From Clarkia xantiana subsp. parviflora (taxonomy: Eukaryota; Streptophyta; Magnoliopsida; Myrtales; Onagraceae): DNA of 64,000 nucleotides. The stretch is taken from positions 19,308,452 through 19,372,451 of the forward strand of contig JAPTYO010000002.1 in the NCBI GenBank assembly GCA_036873135.1, in the 5' to 3' direction. The notes under the pieces were generated by a model. It saw only the letters and a program-made list of their open reading frames with translations, had not been told where the DNA came from and searched no databases. A program made the position numbers and the translations under genes. Shown piece by piece: positions 25,924-37,904 of this stretch (positions are counted from its first letter, which is position 1; each line of letters begins with the position of its first letter).

Positions 25924-26324
25924 TAACAGACTTTGTGTAATTGAATCCTCGCTCGTTAGTCCTAACTGCAGACAGATTGAAAACAATACCAATTTGTTCA
26001 ATTAATATATATTACAAATCTTGACAAATATCAGCGATTGATACTACTTTTGAATTTTCGGCTCACTGTTGCAAGCGATTCTCAAAGAATCGTTCGAGCT
26101 ATGGAATTGAATTAACATAATCAGTAAGCAACGAGAAGGCGATCAAATAAAAACGAAGAAAATTTCATATGATTTTTTAGCGCGAAAGCTCAATTCTCAA
26201 ACTAATTAAATCAATTGAACAAACTGAAGAGAGCAGGAACCTGAATGTTGCTCAAGCGCATGCAGAGAAGGTCCAGCCTCGTCTCTACTGTGGAGACTGG
26301 AGACACAGTGGGAGGAGTAGAGAA

Positions 26325-27250
26325 AAAAATCCAAAATAGTAATATAGGGTTACGGATAACTAAATAGTAATATAGGCTAAGAAAAAAAAATAATTACAAA
26401 TATAGGACTGGCCGCTTGGGGGACTCGGCCAATTGATTTTTTTTTTTCTCAAGAAAAAAAAAATTGAAACTCACTTGGCCGGTTGGGGCAACTCGGCCAA
26501 ATATGTTTTTTTTTTTTTTTCTGTGTTTTCTTTTTTTTTTTCTTTTTTTAATAGAAGTTGTAAAAATTAATGGTTTTATAAATTTTTTTCTAAAAAACCT
26601 ATTGAACGTGGTGAACCTTAGAGGGCAAATTGACAGACATTTTTCGTTTACCAGTTTTCGTAAAAAAATTACAAAACTACTAATTTTATATTTTTTCGAA
26701 CTCACTTGGCCGGGTTACTACAACCCGGCCAAGTAGTGTTTCTTTTTTTTTTTTTGTCTCAAAATTAATTAATTGCGGTGTAAAACGATGGGTGCTGTTG
26801 ACAGAGTTTTTTTACCAAAATAGGGTTACATGGACAATCAAATACCAATATAGGCTAGAAAAAAAATCAATTACAAATATAGGGCTAGCCGGGTTAGGGG
26901 AACCCGGCTAACTGATTTTTTTTTTTTCGGAAAACTAAAAAAAAAAAATAACGGAACTCACTTGGCCGGGTTGCCCCAACCCGGATATACTTTGTTTTTT
27001 CTGTTTTTTTTTCTTTTTTTAATAGAAGTTGTAAAAATTAATGGTTTTGTAAAAAAAATTTCTAAAAAACCTATTGGACATGGTGAACCCTAGAGAGCAA
27101 ATTGACATACATTTGCCGTTTACCAGTTTTCGTAAAAAAATTATAAAACTACTAATTTTATATTTTTTTCGAACTCACTTGGCCGAGTTCCCACAACCCG
27201 GCCAAGTAGTGTTTCTTTTTTTTTCTTAAAATTAATTAATTGCGATGTCA
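26325..27250. repeat. Tandem duplication of an approximately 475-bp unit upstream of copy C
   Basis: Two successive units (about 26325-26800 and 26801-27250) share 'aatagggtta', 'aatataggctaga', 'aacctattg', 'ggtgaacc' and paired ACTTGGCCGG...CCGGCCAAGT palindromes flanked by T-runs. They directly follow the leader region of copy C where the other copies have their TATA box. No coding. Confidence 0.75.
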
Positions 27251-28255
27251 ACAGCACTCATTGTTTTCCTTTCGGGACGCGCAGAACCTGTCCCCAATAC
27301 CTGTCTTCATCTCCTGTCCCATATATATGATGCTTACACGTGGCTTTTGATTTTTCAGTTTTTCCTTTCCATTATCTATCCACTCGAATGATCAATTCCA
27401 TATATGCATTAACATTATATATAAATATATCATTATTATTTATCTTTATTGTTGATATAATAATATTATAATAATTATATATATCTTTTAGCATATATTT
27501 ATATATAAGTTTTTTTTTTGGTGAAAATATATATAAGTTTGAGTATAGCTTATATATATATATAATATTTTAACTAAGATTTACAACCTATTTGGCTAAA
27601 ATTATAGATACATACCAAAAGTATTGTCGACAATTTTGTTAATATCAATTTTTCAAGCTCTCTAACGATCAAATATAATAATAATAATAATAACTACGTC
27701 CAAGTATAATTTATAACAAATAGTAATATTCGTAAAAACGGAGATAAATCTTCTATGATATTACCTATTCAAATGTATCAAAACCTTCACATTAGTCATA
27801 AATTACAAAAAATAAGGTATAATTAATTATATATATTATTAAAACAATGACCTACCATGGTGAGGTTTCACAAGCAAGTAACTCAAGAATTGCATGTATG
27901 ACCAGTATAATACATGTATATATATATTAATATAATTTAAATCGTATTTTATACTTCAAAAACATAATTTTATCTTTATTTTCATTTAATTGAAATAATT
28001 TTTTATTTTCTTTCTTTTATTATTTTATTTATTTGTCATTTAACTTTTTTTTGTGTAGAAAGAGAAACAGTATACTGACAAATGATGGTAATGTCATAAT
28101 GGTTAATGAGATTATTATAAATACAAGAAACTAAGATTAGTGGCAAATACGAATTATTTGATTTATTAAATAGATTTAATTTATTGGCAAAAAAATAGAT
28201 TTAATTTTATGTTTTATTACAAACTTATTATATTTTGAACTTATGTTTTGTTCTT

Positions 28256-28257
<2 letters not shown>

Positions 28258-28306
<49 letters not shown>

Positions 28307-28308
28307 GT
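28258..28308. repeat. (AAT)n/(ATT)n microsatellite palindrome
   Basis: About nine AAT units run directly into ATT units and so form a self-complementary tract. Confidence 0.85.
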
Positions 28309-28504
28309 TATCTAGTATGTTGAGTTAGATTTACAAATAAGTTATGTTTAGTGTATATTGCTAAAATATATATATATATAATACATATACTAAAAATATT
28401 ACATATTATAATAATAAATAAAACAATTTATTTATGTACAAATAATCAATTTAATATTATATCAACAATAAAGTTAAATAATATATATATATATATATAT
28501 AAAC

Positions 28505-29186
28505 TAGGGGTGAGCAAATATCCCGAGAGGCTCAAAATCCCGCCCGTCCCGTCCTAGCCCGTCCCAAAAAGCCCGTCCCAAAAATGTACCCAAGCCCTAA
28601 TGGGCGGGACTTTTCTTCTCAACTAGGGATAGGGCTAGGGCTAGGGATTTTTTACGAAGTCCCAAAAGACCCGTCCCGTCCCGTCCCGTCCCTTTTTGCT
28701 AACTAATCAGCTATAAACTATAGTTAGTTAAGTTAACTTTAGTGATGGCTCGGGTTGAAGTTCCATTTGGTCTGGGATTTGTATTTATAACTTGTTATGT
28801 CATAATTGTTGGTGACTTTGTGTTAGAGTCTTGGTAAAACTTAGTTTTGGAGTCATTGGTGAACTATTTTGGAGAACCAAGTTATGTGTTGAACTTGGTG
28901 TTCTGAGTGATTTTGGTGTTTTATGGTGAACTTTGTGGTATGTGCTGAACTTTGTTGTTGTTATATGTTTGGTTATGGTTTAATTAAATTGAGTATGATT
29001 TTTTTTTTTTTTTTAACTTGGATGGGAATTTGGGTTTGTCCCATTTGTCCCTAGTCCCTGTAGGCCCGTGACGGGCGGGCCTTTTCCTACTAGCTAGGGC
29101 TCGGGACAGCCATTAAGTGGCCCTAGTTTTAGGGCTTGGGCCATTTTTTAGAAAAAGTCCGCCCATCTGTCCCATGCTCAGCCCTA
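28505..29186. mobile_element. hAT-type MITE, 682 bp, with 8-bp target duplication
   Basis: Ends TAGGGGTGAGCA and TGCTCAGCCCTA are inverted repeats. Exact 8-bp duplications ATATAAAC lie at 28497-28504 and 29187-29194. The subterminal regions are rich in CCCGTCCC and GGGACGGGC words. No coding. It is nested inside the 27274-29474 segment. Confidence 0.88.
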
Positions 29187-29540
29187 ATATAAACTAGAAA
29201 GTGTGTCACTTGTTATTAGAAAAAAAAAGTATACTATGCCGCTTGTTATAGAAAGAGAATGCGTTACTATTTTTTTTTTTTAATGTAGTGAATTGTGGAG
29301 TCTGTGTAAAGTGTAAGTATGTGGAGTTCATTTTAGATAAAATCATCATTACTCAGTAAAATAATAAGAATAAATTAAAGAGAGAAAAAATGAAAAATCA
29401 AAATCCACGTATAAGCATCATATACATGGGACAGAAGATGGAGACAGAGATTCGGGACAGACCCTGCGCGTCCCTGAAATGCAGTCCGCAACTCTGTCAA
29501 GTAGAGTTTTAAGTTGCCAACCTATTTCCATGGAAAAGCA

Positions 29541-29955
29541 CTTATTTATTGTCTCAAGTTTGACTCATGTTTCAGTTTGGTGTTTGATGTTTAAATAAAG
29601 TGTCCCAAGTTTCATTTTGGTTGAAATTTGGTGTCTCAGTGTTATTACTTTAGAGAAGTCAATCCCGACGAAACCGACTGTCATATCCGAGCTCCCAAGC
29701 ATGCTCAATTCTCGTCACTTTGTCGGGACCATCACCTAAAAAGTTGACCACATTTGCCCAAGTAAATCATGCTTTGTTGTCGCTCAAAATCACTCTGCTG
29801 GAATTTTTTTTTTAATGTTCAACTTTTGGGTGAAATTTGACGATTTTATGAAAATTAAAAAGTGATGGATTTATAAATAGATGAATCGGTTGATGGAAAT
29901 GGTTAAAAGAATAAGAAAAGACGAGCGGAGACACCAAATTTTAACAAAAATAAAA
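29541..29955. mobile_element. MULE-like element ('aactgtcc' family), interrupted
   Basis: Matches the 8964 and 56368 elements ('gaaatttggtgtctcagtg', 'agagaagtcaatcccgacga'). Its right end is displaced to about 31916-31950 by the copia fragment. The extreme left terminus is degraded. Confidence 0.6.
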
Positions 29956-30002
29956 CATATGACAGTCCATTCAAAGCTTTAATCCTGAAACAAACTAAAA
30001 TA

Positions 30003-31866
30003 TGTTATGAATATATTATGTGGATGTTCAATATTATGTCTATATATCATCTTCCTAATTTAGACTTTCCTTGTATTGATTTTACTTCCTCTCCAAGTCT
30101 ATGTAACCCCTATATAAGGGCTCCTTATGTGTGATAATAAGACATCCTCAAGTTCTCTTATTCTATTACCTATCTACTTTCGTAACACGTTATCAGCACG
30201 ATATCTCTCGATTATATATTTTTTTTTAGCTACACATATTTCAAGATTCCACGACCACAGTGCAGTGCTGGGCGGAAACCATACTCATATTACGGTTGCA
30301 TCCATGGAGCAATATACAATATAACATCAACGAAAAAAAAGGAAAATTTATTATTATTATTATTATTATAAAATTATATTGATTGATTATTTTATATTCT
30401 AATCACTATTATTATTATGTGTAAAAAAAGGTTGAATTATGTGGAAGAAGCTGACATAATTAATCGATTGGTTTCCCCGAGAGAGGATGAACATCACACC
30501 GATCTAGACGTCCGGGACTGCTCCACACAGATCCACTTCACCATCACAGATCATGGCTAGAACGGAAGACGAATACGATTACCTCTTCAAATAAAACAGA
30601 TGAGTATACCTATTATTACTAAATTGATATATGGATTAAACTGAATAATTTATTTCGGTTCTTAAAAAAAATTATTTATCGCGAATGATTAACTGAACAT
30701 GCAAAACATAGCTATTTATACGAAGTTATTGATTTATTTCTTTACATTTTTTTTATTATTATTTATATATTACATATACAATATATATTATTGTAAAGAA
30801 TTGATTACTCCGCAATCATCATTATGATGACGATGAATAAAATAACAATATGCGGATTATGTTACAAGAGATATATGACATATCTCCTACGGAAATACGA
30901 AAGATATACACATCAGTTAAACCTGAAGTTTACTGATGCAATGAGGTAAACCATAAGTTTTACCCATATAATACAATATTTGGCGTGACCGGTTACAGAC
31001 CATTCCGGATCACTTAAGATGCGCAATACATTATTTGGAAGAACCTGAAGATTCTCCATAAATCATTATAATAATTGCTCTCAAATGAAAATTCATTATG
31101 TGATCATCATCAACTATGTTCGGGATAAAATTCCATTATTTATGGAAATTATAAAAGGTGAATATGGGCCCGTTCACCTGCCATGTGGACCGATATATTA
31201 TTTTGAAAGATGCATCTATAATATGGTCGCATGTGCATTAAATTATCACGAATTTGCAATAGCAAAATTTCCAGATTATACAATAAAGAATGATGATGAT
31301 ATTGGAAGTTGATAATTATTATAAGAATTAGACAATCCATTGTCAATATTTGCAGTTTAGCATGAAAGTTACAACGATCCTCCGGTTATATAGTTAACAT
31401 GCTATCAATGAGAGCAAATTGTGTACAAATGCATGCTATTATGAAAGCGGCAATATAATTGCGCACCAAACAAATGTTAAATCACAGTTCTCCCATTACA
31501 ACCAACTTTTGGTCAATAGACAAATTTCCCATATATGAATTTTATGATGTGCGATATATATTTGAACTGCTCCACCGCAACGCACAAAGATGGGTCTAGA
31601 ATGTTGGGAAAAATATGTTGTCTAAATCAACTATTTGGGAATAATGACTGATATATATTAAAGCAAGAGTTGCTGATTATTATTTATGAACAAATTTTCC
31701 CAACATTAGGGGGAGAAAAGAAGCAGCTGGCAGAAAAGAGATTGACTGATAAAAAGTTGTTATTATCTCATTTAGATCCTCGCACAATGAGAATATGAAC
31801 CTGAAGTTCAAAGAGAAAAGCATTTTCAAATACTGCCAATAAGTGACTTTATGAGACTCAGAAAGT
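30003..31866 (+). mobile_element. Truncated Ty1/copia element with 5' LTR (30003-30187)
   Basis: The 185-bp LTR starts TGTTATGAATATATTATG and ends TTTCGTAACA. CGTTATCAGCACG follows at once, the usual sequence after this type of small plant copia LTR. The interior is decayed. Near the right end the plus strand reads QIFPTLGGEKKQL and LLLSHLDPRT, the conserved linker between integrase and reverse transcriptase, then stops abruptly. There is no RT, RNase H or 3' LTR. A 49-bp identical duplication flanks the insert instead of the usual 5 bp. Confidence 0.8.
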
Positions 31867-32434
31867 CATATGACAGTCCATTCAAAGCTTTAATCCTGAA
31901 ACAAACTAAAATATGAGATAAACTTAAAATAATAAATAGGTTCTTTTCCTGTTTCCATGTCCAAAACTCTCCGACTTCCATATTGAAATGAGATGAGATG
32001 TCTCTTCAAATTTATCAACCCTAATAAGTTATATACTTGTCCCTAATAATAAGATTCATTCCAAACTTCAAAAAAGATAAGAATTATGCTTTTAACATCC
32101 TCAGATATACCTAACTTTTTATTATAAAAATTAGCAGCTGGTACAGATATACCTAATTCATCATGATTCAGTTCCTTCGCATTAACAATGACGAGGTGTT
32201 GATATTGAAGGCCGCAAGCAAATACAGCACTTCATCACACCTACAACAAAAATGAATTAACAAAGATTCAATGTCCTCAAATTAAAGTTCCGCAATAGCA
32301 AAAAATCAACAAAACAGCATTCAGCAAACAGCAAGATAATTACCAACAAATAAACTTGAAAATACTGCTAATTAAACTGCTAATATGATCAATTACTCCA
32401 TCATCGTCCCAAAATCTTGGAATTGAAAATGTAT

Positions 32435-33710
32435 TCAGTCAGAACCATAATCACACCTGCAGCAAGACAAATTAGTGTCATTAGACTGTTTATCTACTAC
32501 ATAGATACAGAGAAAACCAAGTACCCAATAGTTATAATATGTTTAGGTTGAGGAATAGTGAAATCAGAATTTTAATCCCTTAAATCCTTTTTCTACTTGA
32601 TTCTTCTCAAGTAATTATTATTCAAACATGATGCAAAAAAAAGGATTAAAGACATTAGATTATACCATATTTCCCTGCACTACAAACAACAAAACATTAT
32701 AAGCTAATATGAAACTGATAACAATTATCATACCCATAGTCGACATCCCTGCTACAGAGTTGGCCATCGTCATAATCCGAATAATGAAGGGTCGCATCAA
32801 ATTCATAGTCATTTGTCGAGTCATAAGGCACCCTAAAATGTTTGATTCTATCAGCACATATCTTTCGGAGAGAGGAGTCGTCGAGTTTAACATTGAAACA
32901 CTGTCTTAAATCAAGGGACTCCAAATGGCTGCAACTGTCAAGTATTGCCTTGAGGCCCATGTTTGTCAACCGATTCCCAAAAAGTTGCAGGTGACGTAAC
33001 TCTACCATGGTATGTGCTATCACCAATGCTTCTCTATCATCATTCAGCAGGTAATCCTCACCCTGCCTGTTCAGCTTTAATGACTTTAGAAGAGGAGAAC
33101 TAATACCAAACATATACAAAGCCTTTGGAGTTGCCCTATCACAGTAAGAGATCTCTAGATCCTCCAACAGAGGGAGCCTTTCAGCTGCTTTACATAGACC
33201 AACACCTGAGATACGAACCCTTACCAACCGAAGGCGTCTAATCTGTGTGCACCTATAAAAAGTTATACAAATGATTAGAGTTGAAAAGTAACACATAAAC
33301 ACTTATGAAGATGGAAAAAAAATGCAGAACAATAATTTATCAAGCAAACAGAAAGAAGTAACCATAATAACCACACATCTAATCACATACCTCTGAGTAA
33401 TGTAATCAAGCAATTCATCACTACCAAAACCTGTGATATCGAGATCAGTCAAACCACCACAACTAAAGTCTACTGCCTGCTTGCACATAATGTCCAATTC
33501 CCAAAAAGGGCGCTCATCTCTGAAAATAATAGTTTTCCACAAGGAGGAGTCCTTACAAATACTCTTCTACTGAGTGCACACCCACTGTACACTCCCTAGG
33601 GTTTCAACAGCATCAAGCTTCTCAATTATTAACAAAGTGACCTCTCGCGGCAGCTGCAGCCAATTTGGAGATGATTTCGCCTTAGCCTTATACTTCGTAC
33701 GCCTCTTCAT
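32435..33710 (-). pseudogene. F-box/LRR copy E: intact except for one nonsense codon
   Basis: Exons 33391-33710, 32734-33252 and 32435-32456 keep all splice sites and would give 286 codons in one frame. The single defect is TAG at 33567-33569, where the F-box has the conserved tryptophan (VCTQW in copies A-C). The start is MKRRTKYKAKAKSSPNWLQL after a leader acceptor (TTCGCAG). The LRR part (VELRHLQLFGN, CSHLESLDLRQCFN) and the last exon GCDYGSD match copy C. Re-initiation at an internal ATG (33542) would give an LRR-only protein without the F-box. Confidence 0.85.
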
Positions 33711-34123
33711 TGACTGAGTTTGTGTGATCTATCCTCTTTATTACTTACTGCGAATAATAAAAGAAACAATAACTCAGCAGATATAACCTTCTATACTTCC
33801 ATATAACCTTCTATGTAACAACAAAATAACCAATTTGTCCAATAGATCTTGCGAAGATGAAATTTAACACTTCAATACGCGTTTTATCAAACAGTGGATA
33901 CATCAAATTAGATTCGCCATCCTCGAGCTATCAATTTGAAAACAATCAAGCCAATTCGAAAACTACTGTCGTACAAAATTCTAGAGGTAGAAATCGATTC
34001 GATTCTCAAACTACAGCAAGTTGGAAAAACAGCGAAGAGAGCATGAAAGAGAGAGTTGCTTACAGAGCAAAGCGAAGAAGGTGGTCCTCCTCGGCTACTG
34101 GATAAAGATTGAGAGAGCTGTGG

Positions 34124-34136
34124 CATATATATATAA
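34124..34136 (-). promoter_or_regulatory. TATA box of copy E
   Basis: Minus-strand CTTTATATATATATG lies about 60 bp upstream of a leader donor (CTCTGTAAGC). It is flanked by the conserved 'gtcgacgcgtaaaacgaag' block. Confidence 0.55.
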
Positions 34137-34527
34137 AGGGACGATATAGAGAAGCGGAACCGTTGTCGACGCGTAAAACGAAGCGTTCAGGGCCAGCAGC
34201 ATTGACGATAATGAATGGTCGAAACTCTTGGACTTCCATTGCCAAAGCTATCCGACTTCCGATGGACGAAAGAATCAGCACATCAGGTAGTAGTGTAGTA
34301 CCGACCGGGATAGTGTAGACTCAGCAGTTTTAATTTTATGGTTCGACAAATATTAAATTGGATGACAAATATAATTAACCACCCTGTGTTATGGTAGTGA
34401 AAAAAAAAATGTATTGAGATTTTGGCGGTTTAATGTTTTTTTTTTCTTTGTTCAAAATTTATGGAATTGTTAAATATGCGTATAGTCAGTAAATATGATA
34501 TTGATATTTTTCTATACGTAGAGTAGA

Positions 34528-34900
34528 GAGAAATTATTTTATGGACCTAGTCCACCACCTAGGACGTGGACCAACCAGTAAAATATTAACACATCATCAA
34601 TAGTAAGCTGGAAATAAATGTTATAATGTAGAGAATAACATTCGATTCTATTAATTAATTAGTTCTCCGTCTAGACATTAATAATTACTAAAAGAATTAA
34701 TTTTACTCAATTGACATTAATTACCATAAGAATAATTTGAAAAGAATATATATTTAATTTTCTTAACTTTAATTTTCCGCACTCTCTTCTTAAAATTCAC
34801 TTGCAACCATAGGAATTCCTTTTAATCAAGAAGGAAGTGATTGCGATATATTATCAAAATTGTACATTAATAATCTATACATATATTGGCAAAAATAAAT

Positions 34901-34956
<56 letters not shown>

Positions 34957-35545
34957 ATTATTTTTTATACATAATAATATATAGTATTATTGTATATTAA
35001 AAATACATAATAATTATATTTAATAAAAAATATTGCATATACAATATAATACAAGTGTTACTACTTTTGTGATTTTTTTGATAAACCCTATTGGGTGTGG
35101 TGAACCCTAGAAGACAATGAACACTTCCCCTCCAGGGTTCACCACATTCAATAGGTTTTTAGAAAAAAAGAACTATGAAATTAGTGACACTAATATAATA
35201 TTGTATATTTAAAAAAATACTATTTTTGTAGTTTTAAAAAATATATATATTATGCATGGTAAATCTTTAACGGTGATTTAATATATTAATTGTCATCAGT
35301 AGCGAATATAACCAAGGTGAAATAATGAAAATTGATTTTGAATATTTTAATTAGAAAAATTTAATAATATAACAATTCTTTTAGTAATTATTAGTGTTCA
35401 GAGAGAGAACTAATTAATTAATGCAATCGAATGTTATTCACTACCTTATAACATTTATTTCTAGCTTACCATTGATGATGTGTTAATTTTTTACTGGTTT
35501 GGTCCACATCCTAGGTGGTGGACTCGGTCCATAAAATAATTTCTC
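34528..35545. mobile_element. Foldback/TIR element, about 1.0 kb, arms about 170 bp
   Basis: The left arm GAGAAATTATTTTATGGACC and the right arm are inverted copies over about 170 bp ('ccaccacctagga', 'ttaacacatcatcaat', 'gaataacattcgatt'). The centre holds a TA microsatellite and a small palindrome near 35085-35165. The target duplication is unclear (GTAGAGTAG / GTAGAGAAA). Confidence 0.75.
34908..34953. repeat. (TA)n microsatellite
   Basis: About 22 alternating AT units inside the foldback element. Confidence 0.9.
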
Positions 35546-36835
35546 GTAGAGAAAACATATTACAAATAGTACCCTCTTAATAGGTCCTTTTGATGCGTGT
35601 AGTCATAATTAGAATCCGAATAAATTGAAGTTAAGTGTAAAGACACTCGATGCAGTTGTTAGATGATCTCAACAATTAAGATCCGTGTAGAGAGATTAGG
35701 ACGAATTAAAACTGAGGATACATATCTTAAAACTTAAGATCTAAATACTATCGCATGTATTAATTTAATACATGCATTAGTTAAGTGTTGATTAAGATAT
35801 TATAATATGTACTTAGTTAATATTACGTTTGGACGAACCATATATTAGGAATACAAAACATATATATATTATATATTCGGTTTCATATATAGTTATATTG
35901 GTATATAATAAATAATGTTGAGTTAGCTTTCTGAAAAAAAAGATATGATTTTTTTTTCCACGATGGAATGAGTTTCAATTTAACTTTTATAATTGTAAAT
36001 TTTCATATGGAAATTATGATATGTGTATATAAACTTATTTTTCACTAAAAATAATATTGTGGTACTATAAAATCATTTTCATAAAAGATATATTCAAAAA
36101 ATTAGTATACAAATTTGACGAAAAAATAAAATATTAAGTAACACCAAACTCTCCCAGGTACATACACCAAGACAAATACAAGGAAGAAGAAAGATAGCAC
36201 TCAAGACAAATTCACAAAAGCACTCAAGTATGTATGTAAAGAGAGCACTCTTTCAAGTCTGCCTCTAGCTTTCATAAGAGGTTTTATTTATACATCTAAT
36301 TGAGTGAGAGACATAATGATTACTCCTTGAAGATAGGATGTCCTAACCACCCAACAGCTATTCCATCCCCGCTCGCTGCGGATGTTGAGATCGCGGGCAA
36401 GACCGATGCTGGATATCTTACGCGCAGACTTGTTGAAGTAGTTCAACATCCTAATCAAAGGGATTCTCGGACAGTCGATGTCTTCTTCTCTATCTTCTTT
36501 GCATGTCATCCACGTTTGAGAAGTCTTCATGAGTTGTTTATCAAGATTCCCTCCTGATAGAAAATGTCATTTTAGACTAACTTTCTTTTTATGCATGGCA
36601 TCCACGTATTTATTCATGCATCCATCCATCTAAAATAATTTTTACTATTCATAAATAATAAAGTTTACTAATTAATTTTAAATTTACACTAATAAGTGCA
36701 TAATTACTTACATTTAAACGGATTATTATTTGTAGACATTTATGCAAAATGATCTTGAGAATCCTGCATAGAGTCATCTGTTTTTTGGCTGGTATTAGCC
36801 TCTACATCATTTTCACCTTCAGATTCGTAAAGAAT
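35546..36835. other. AT-rich spacer; possible 3' or promoter part of the viral insert near 36160-36560
   Basis: No gene seen. On the minus strand a TATAAATAAAACC motif near 36290 followed by a CT-rich leader could be a pararetroviral promoter, but this is a guess. Confidence 0.3.
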
Positions 36836-37900
36836 CTATTTAAGTCGTCTCTTCAATTCGAGTTTGGTCTCAGATGAAGATTCCAATAGTTCTTTTAGAA
36901 CTTCAGAAAGATCTTTCTTCGAAGGTTCCACGACTGAAGGGGGAGGTGGAGGTGGATCAAATGAAACCAAGCCCTTTTGAGTAAAGGCAAAGTCTTCTTT
37001 GAAAAATTCGAATTTGTCCCACCATTTAATCGAGACCCTTATTCCTAAATAAGGAATATCGGAAACTAATTTTCCGAATCGATTAATAGGCATTTTAGCC
37101 ATAACAATTTCCCATTTCAAAATCCATGGACCTTGTAGAGAGCTGTAAAAATAAGCTCATGATGTTTTAGAGATGAATTTACCTCTTCAAATTGTTCATA
37201 AACTTTCCTGATTTTATCTGGGAAGATAATTGGATTTGCTCCCCATGTATAAAACCATTTTATAAACCACTGAGGAATTTTAGTGGTGTCTAAATCTCGA
37301 AATTGAAGAAACCATGTGTGCTTCTTCTGACGATTTTCGTAGTAGAAAGCACCTTCCCATGCTTTGATATAATCAAAGTAATTGAACACGTATTTTGTTT
37401 TTGGTATTTCGTGATAACGAAATAGATCACCATTCCATTGATCTAGTGTTAAAACCCTTTTGATGAAGGTTTTAGAATAAGCCCAATCCTGGTTGTTACC
37501 TCTGGTGACAGAGTCAAAGTCTACAGATTGAGTAAACTGCAGAATGGTTAAATAAAAATTGGTTTCTTTTGGATAAAAGAATGGATCTCCAAATTCTTTG
37601 AGATAAAAGGAGGATATTTCCTCTAGAGTTAGATGAGCATATTTTTGCTCGACTGGGGCTACCCACATAGTAGCATAGGGGATAAATGGATAGACAAACT
37701 CATTAGCTTTCTCTGATTTATTTGCCGCTGCATAAGCATCTCCTCTAAGCTGTAGTTCAGTAGGGATAGCCTTTAAGGCTTCGGCTTTTAGCTGATCTTT
37801 TGTTTTTGCGATGGCTGCCTTATAAGGTGTGGAAGGAGATGCAATTATGGCTTTATCATTCGCTATTTTCTTATTCCTTTTCCTGCTAAAAATTCACGAG
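36836..37900 (-). pseudogene. Second pararetroviral frame downstream of RNase H (function unknown)
   Basis: It overlaps the end of the RNase H frame and reads openly to a stop at 37117, then continues in another frame (37120-36836), so one frameshift separates the halves. The protein is rich in aromatic residues and ends in a proline run and a lysine/glutamate-rich helix. Caulimovirids of the florendovirus group have an extra ORF at this place with no known function; assignment by position only. Confidence 0.5.
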
Positions 37901-37904
37901 TTAG

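Larger units (their letters stand above)
27274..29474. mobile_element. 2.2-kb DNA segment with approximately 90-bp terminal inverted repeats
   Basis: The left end GGGACGCGCAGAACCTGTCC (27274) runs about 90 bp. The right end, read in reverse complement, is GGGACGCGCAGGGTCTGTCC and stays alignable through 'catatatatgatgctta' to 'tttttca'. The interior is AT-rich, with no transposase, and contains a nested hAT MITE. No convincing target duplication was found, so the exact ends are uncertain. Confidence 0.6.

Noticed and set aside
28258..28308. CRISPR-like or regulatory regular repeat
   Set aside because: A plain AAT/ATT microsatellite in a eukaryotic spacer.
34908..34953. Origin or matrix-attachment signal
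   Set aside because: A TA microsatellite inside a foldback element; nothing else supports a function.
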